64,000 nt of DNA from Malachius bipustulatus. Lineage: Eukaryota; Arthropoda; Insecta; Coleoptera; Melyridae. Under the pieces are notes generated by a model. The model worked only from the letters and a program-made list of their open reading frames with translations, was not told where the DNA came from and made no database searches. The DNA is taken from positions 32,461,579-32,525,578 of the forward strand of contig OU342638.1 in assembly GCA_910589415.1 (NCBI GenBank), read 5' to 3'. The position numbers were made by a program, and so were the translations under genes. Positions 60,001-64,000 of this stretch are shown here, in pieces. Numbering within the stretch: the first letter of the stretch is position 1; each line of letters starts with the position of its first letter.

Positions 60001-60285
60001 GACGATCTTGCCCTTGAAGAGATTTTCACGTTCTTCAAACTTTTAGGCTTTGCATATTGGTGGTGTTTCGTCGAATAATCGGTTGCAGTTTTGTCAAAAA
60101 TGAAAAATTGCAATCAGAGGGTGCCGAACTATCCCCGAGACAAATGACAAATGACCATAACAGAGATAGTTTTGCCGTTTCTTGACGATCTTGCCCTTGA
60201 AGAGATTTTCACGTTCTTCAAAATTTTAGATTTTGCGAATTGGTGGTGTTTCGTCGAATAATCGGTTGCAGTTTCTTCAAAAATG
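54060..60285. repeat. ~186-bp satellite with higher-order repeats, about 33 copies
   Basis: Monomers of 182-195 bp share 'ttgacgatcttgcccttgaag', 'gattttcacgttcttcaaa', 'attggtggtg', 'cttcgtcgaataat', 'ccgaactatccccgagac'. Three monomer classes differ after 'cgttcttcaaa' (TTTTTGATTTTGGAAATTGG; TTTTAGGCTTTGCATATTGG; ATTTTAGATTTTGCATATTGG), and some carry an extra CCCGAGA. A marker variant recurs exactly 1674 bp apart (56571 and 58245; 55936 and 57610), a nine-monomer higher-order unit. The 62-codon frames repeated in both directions are by-products: the period is not a multiple of three, so frames break at each monomer boundary. Confidence 0.97.
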
Positions 60286-60618
60286 AAATCTGAAGTGCAG
60301 TTGATGTAAAGAAGAAGACAAACCTGAGAGTTTCTGCTTTTCCACTGTCCAGCTCTTCGTCAACATCAGAATTCACATTGGTGGAATTTGAGCGTGATAT
60401 AGACAGAATTTAATGGACATATCCATCAGTAGATCCGAGAAATCGGGTGCTTGGAGGGTGTTTAGGGGTTAGGGGTTTGTCCACTCTCGAGGAGACACGG
60501 AGGGCGCAATGGACACCTAGGTGTCAGTGTGAAATTAACCTCCCCACCACAAACCAAATCAGGAGAAATTTGTCATGGTAATCAAAATTGCAATCAAAAT
60601 CTCAATATTCTCCATAGT

Positions 60619-61568
60619 ACGAGAACCCACTGACAGTGGCATCGTGCACCACAAACACTGTCGCTTGTTGGAGATGTTGTAGGCACGCGTAGCTACGATT
60701 CCAGCTAGTCACGTGATAGTGCCTCTTCGAGAAGGAAGCGTAAAATCAAGGAGTCGCTTATATGTTGCTGAAGAAAGCAGAAAAAAATCTTTACATTTCT
60801 TTGTCCCCTGGTAATTTATCCAAATTCCTTCCTCGTCCCGAAGAAAATCAAAAAAGAATAAGAGGTCATATAAAAAATTTCAGGGAATATATATATATAT
60901 ATATTCGTTTGAAATTACAAATTGCAGTCTTACGATACATGTTGTTTAGTTTATTAAATTACATATGATTGGTTTCGTCGATCATGGGGAAAAGAACGAT
61001 CTGTAGGATATTCTGATGCGATGTTGACATCATGGTGAAGCATTTGCTTTGAGAGATATAGTCTAGGGAAAACCCCATTAAAAAACCTAGACACACCATC
61101 CTGTTGAGATTGGTTTGAAGTATTCCAATCATTTTGATTAACCGGCAGTCGTGTTCTTTGGATAAAGATGAGTAATTTTTACTCTTGAAGTTTTCCTCTT
61201 AAAAGCTTATTTAAGGTAATTATCCGAAGGTAAATATTTAGTAAAATTCATGTTTTTAAATTTTTTTAAAGCACATGCACTATAGGGGAATCCCTCAAAG
61301 CGTCATAGGGGTTCCCCTGAATTTCCTTGCAGTGCATATGCTTTTTCAATAAAAAAATAACTTTATTATTTTCTTTCGGACGAAGGAAGCGTTTTAGAGA
61401 AAAACTTCAAAAGTGAAAAGTTGCTTATCTTATTATCTTGGTCCAAAGAATTAGCAGCTATCACGTGACATGCTACTGAGCTGGATTTGTAGCTATACGT
61501 GCCTGCAGAGTCTCCACCAAACGACGGCGTGTGCGGTGCACGATGCCACTTTTGTTAGTGAGTTCTCC
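60619..61568. mobile_element. TIR element, copy A (~950 bp, ~115-bp arms)
   Basis: The left arm (60619-60735: GAGAACCCACTGAC, GTGGCATCGTGCACC, CAGCTAGTCACGTGATAG) pairs with the right arm (61455-61568) at roughly four of five positions by eye. The interior has no transposase frame. Its arms align with those at 33890-35390, so this is a family. No clear target duplication was found, so exact ends are uncertain. An (AT)9 microsatellite lies inside at 60887-60904. Confidence 0.7.
61266..61350. repeat. ~80-bp hairpin inside the TIR element
   Basis: AAAGCACATGCACT and AGTGCATATGCTTTT form the outer stem; AGGGGAATCCC and GGGGTTCCCCT pair within. It may be a nested MITE or a structural motif. Confidence 0.6.
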
Positions 61569-62645
61569 CGTTTTCGTAGATTGAATAAAATATCGTTTCG
61601 CAAAGTTTTCTACGACTATGAAAGCTTCGGCTTATTTTTCCTTTTCGAGATACGCATGATTTTTTTTTTACCAAAAAATACTTCGATTATAAATAAAGGA
61701 GTTTTTTTCATGATGTTGATATATGATAAATGATTCAAAGAATCTCTCGCCTCTGTAAAATGAACCTTAATATTACCAGAAGGGAAATTTCGGGATTATT
61801 TCAATAAATTCAGAGCACTTTGGAAACTTTAACACGTTAACGGATATATGATTTATTTTCGCAAGCAGTTTTATAAACTGCAAACTCGTACTTCCAGCGA
61901 AACTCTAAACTGACAGCCACATCAAATGCCCGATGTTTATTATCATAAACGTTAAATGTTCGACGGGCTCGGAAAGACGACTATCCTCCACTACTTAAAA
62001 CTATAAATATCAAAAGATGCATTTCGATTCGTCTACATTGTAAATATTCCCCGCGACTTCGACACTTAATCAATGAATCTCTTCTTGCGCTCTTTTCCCT
62101 TACAACTGCAACCGCGGAGCAAATTTTCTTAACACGCGAAAAGCAGATGGATGTAATCTAGACGTTGCAAGCTCCAGTTCTAGTTTCCACGTCCAGCTGT
62201 CACTCTGATTTACGTAGATCAAAGTCAACTCAAATATCAAAGCCAAGGTCTACCAGTCTGTAGTCTGCAGATCTGATTCCTTCCAGTTCTCCGGAGAGAT
62301 TTAGATATATGAAATATTCTTTTATGCGAATCTGTTTCTTTTTACTGGTTATCCCTGAACTCTTGAATTTGAGAGAAAAACATCTTGAAGCAGAGGTCAA
62401 CTGAAGTATTATATTAAGAATCGCGTGCATCTTAATATAAGTGAATTTTCACCATTTCTTTTCACCAATTTTCACCAAATATATGGCACGTGAACCTCTC
62501 GGAGCTCCTGAAACGAGAATTTTGAAAGTGGTGCTCGGTTCATAGCGAAATTCGACGCATACATATTTCGCAGAAATCTATTGGCACTGGGGAGCTTTGT
62601 GCTCTTAATTATGCGCATCTCTGGTTGGACTACCCATTTGTGCAA
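61569..62645. other. Spacer, no gene supported
   Basis: Two 66-codon minus-strand frames (62230-62430 and 62472-62672) have no recognised domain. Confidence 0.45.
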
Positions 62646-62649
62646 AGTT

Positions 62650-64000
62650 GTAAAAATGAATTTTAAAAACAACGACTACGTTATGTCAGAATTTTGACTG
62701 TTTTTGAGAATATTGATGACCTTACAGTCAAATTGGTAAGTTTTCATTGTTCTTAGTACGTGTAGTCAGCTGTATTAAGGTTCAATCTTGACAATTTTTT
62801 TAATTTGTGTGATTTTTAAGACAACTACATGGCTTAGTCAAAATAAAATAGTCGAAATAGTCAAAATAATCAAAATAAAGAGTTTCCGTAGTTCTCGATG
62901 TGCTGGCTCAAATCTCGGCAAATTTTTAAAAACAATGACTACGTTATGTCAAAAATTTTGACTATTTTAGAGAATATGGTTGACCTTACAGTCAAATTGG
63001 TAAGTTTTCATTGTTCTTAGTACATTACGTCAGTTGTATTAAGGTTCAATCTTGACATTTTTTTCATTTTTTGTGATTTTTGAGACAACTAAATGACTTA
63101 GTCAAAATAAAATAGTCAAAATAGTCGAAATAATCAAAATATGGAGTTTCTAGAGTTCTCGATGTGCTGGCTCAAATCTCGGCAAATTTTTAAAAACAAA
63201 GACTAGGTACGTTATGTAAAAATTTTTGACTATTTTTGAGACTATTGTTGACCTTACAGTCAAATTGGTAAGTTTTCATTGTTCTTAGTACATGTCGTCA
63301 GCTGTATTAAGGTTCAATCTTGACTAATTTTTTAATTTTTGTGATTTTTGAGAAAACTAAATGACTTAGTCAAAATAAAATAGTCAAAATCGTCAAAATA
63401 ATCAAAATAAAGAGTTTCCATAGTTTTAGATGTGCTGGCTCAAATCTCGGCAAATTTTTAAAAACAACGACTACGTTATGTCAAAAATTTTGACTATTTT
63501 TGAGAATATTGTTGACCTTACAGTCAAATTGGTAAGTTTTCATTGTTCTTAGTACATTACGTCAGCTGTATCAAGGTTCAATCTTGACAATTTTTTTAAT
63601 TTTTGTGATTTTTGAGACAACTACGTGGCTTAGTCAAAATAAAATAGTCAAAATAGTCAAAACAATCAAAATAAAGAGTTTCCATAGTTCTCGATGTGCT
63701 GGCTCAAATCTCGGCAAATTTTTAAAAACAAAGACTACGTTATGTCAAAAATTTTGACTATTTTTGAGAATATTATTGACCTTACAGTCAAATTGGTAAG
63801 TTTTCATTGTTCTTAGTACATTACGTCAGTTGTATTAAGGTTCAATCTTGACATTTTTTTTATTTTTTGTGATTTTTGAGACAACTAAATGACTTAGTCA
63901 AAATAAAATAGTCAAAATAATCAAAATAAACAGTTTCCATTTGCTGGCTCAAGTCTCGGCAAATTTTTAAAAACAACGACTACGTTATGTGAAAATTTTT
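62650..64000. repeat. ~264-bp satellite, runs off the window end
   Basis: The ACGTTATG anchor recurs at 62678, 62941, 63209, 63473, 63737 and 63982 (periods 263, 268, 264, 264, 245). Units contain 'gaccttacagtcaaattggtaagttttcattgttcttagtac', 'ttaaggttcaatcttgac', short 'agtcaaaat' subrepeats and 'tgctggctcaaatctcggcaaattttt'. The array is cut by the end of the window. Confidence 0.95.

Noticed and set aside
3255..62650. CRISPR arrays
   Set aside because: The repeats are long, degenerate satellites without unique spacers of constant length, and the host is eukaryotic.

Overview
The window looks like nuclear DNA of an arthropod, most likely an insect. It is AT-rich and gene-poor, with spliced exons in very large non-coding stretches, a Ty3/gypsy LTR retrotransposon, several TIR/MITE-like elements and at least a dozen unrelated tandem-repeat arrays. 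No species can be named from the sequence alone.

Gene content is small. On the minus strand, 27917-28147 is one clear exon encoding most of the N-terminal PAS domain of an Erg-type (KCNH / seizure) voltage-gated potassium channel; its 231-bp length and intron phases match those I recall for human KCNH2 exon 2. A second minus-strand exon candidate (2149-2394) encodes a Ser/Thr/Pro-rich segment with good splice sites and may belong to the same gene, about 25 kb downstream. A plus-strand first-exon candidate (27270-27380) lies behind a TATA box and two CRE-like sites. A frameshifted coding-like fragment (44843-45165) is not recognised.

The most interesting locus is 9060-12110: a young, minus-oriented gypsy element with LTRs differing at 2 of 297 positions and a 4-bp target duplication. 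It has lost gag, protease and reverse transcriptase. It keeps RNase H and integrase, and the integrase reading frame continues into a macro domain resembling TARG1/OARD1 (ADP-ribosyl hydrolase), then a CCCH zinc finger, through the polypurine tract and into the 3' LTR. This looks like capture of an ADP-ribose-processing module by a retrotransposon.

Layout: 0-2 kb, a CAGGGTG-ended MITE and weak repeats; 2.1-2.4 kb, exon; 3.2-5.7 kb, ~68-bp repeats; 7.5-8.8 kb, ~330-bp repeats interrupted by a Harbinger-like MITE; 9.06-12.11 kb, the gypsy element; 12.7 kb, a MITE; 13.1 kb, a tRNA-Lys remnant with encoded CCA; 15.6-19.3 kb, ~95-bp and 116-bp arrays; 21.4-22.8 kb, 244-bp array; 25.3-26.3 kb, tandem scraps of a non-LTR reverse transcriptase motif; 26.8-28.2 kb, promoter-like segment and exons; 28.2-31.3 kb, degenerate ~380-bp repeats; 32.3-33.6 kb, diverged repeats; 33.9-35.4 kb, a TIR element; 36.7-38.7 and 41.1-42.9 kb, two ACGTC-rich arrays in opposite orientation; 49.8-52.9 kb, diverged repeats; 54.06-60.29 kb, a ~186-bp satellite with higher-order structure; 60.6-61.6 kb, a second TIR element; 62.65 kb to the end, a 264-bp satellite that runs off the window.

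Most of the sequence can be read as giant introns or intergenic space of a neuronal channel gene, filled by satellites and mobile elements.
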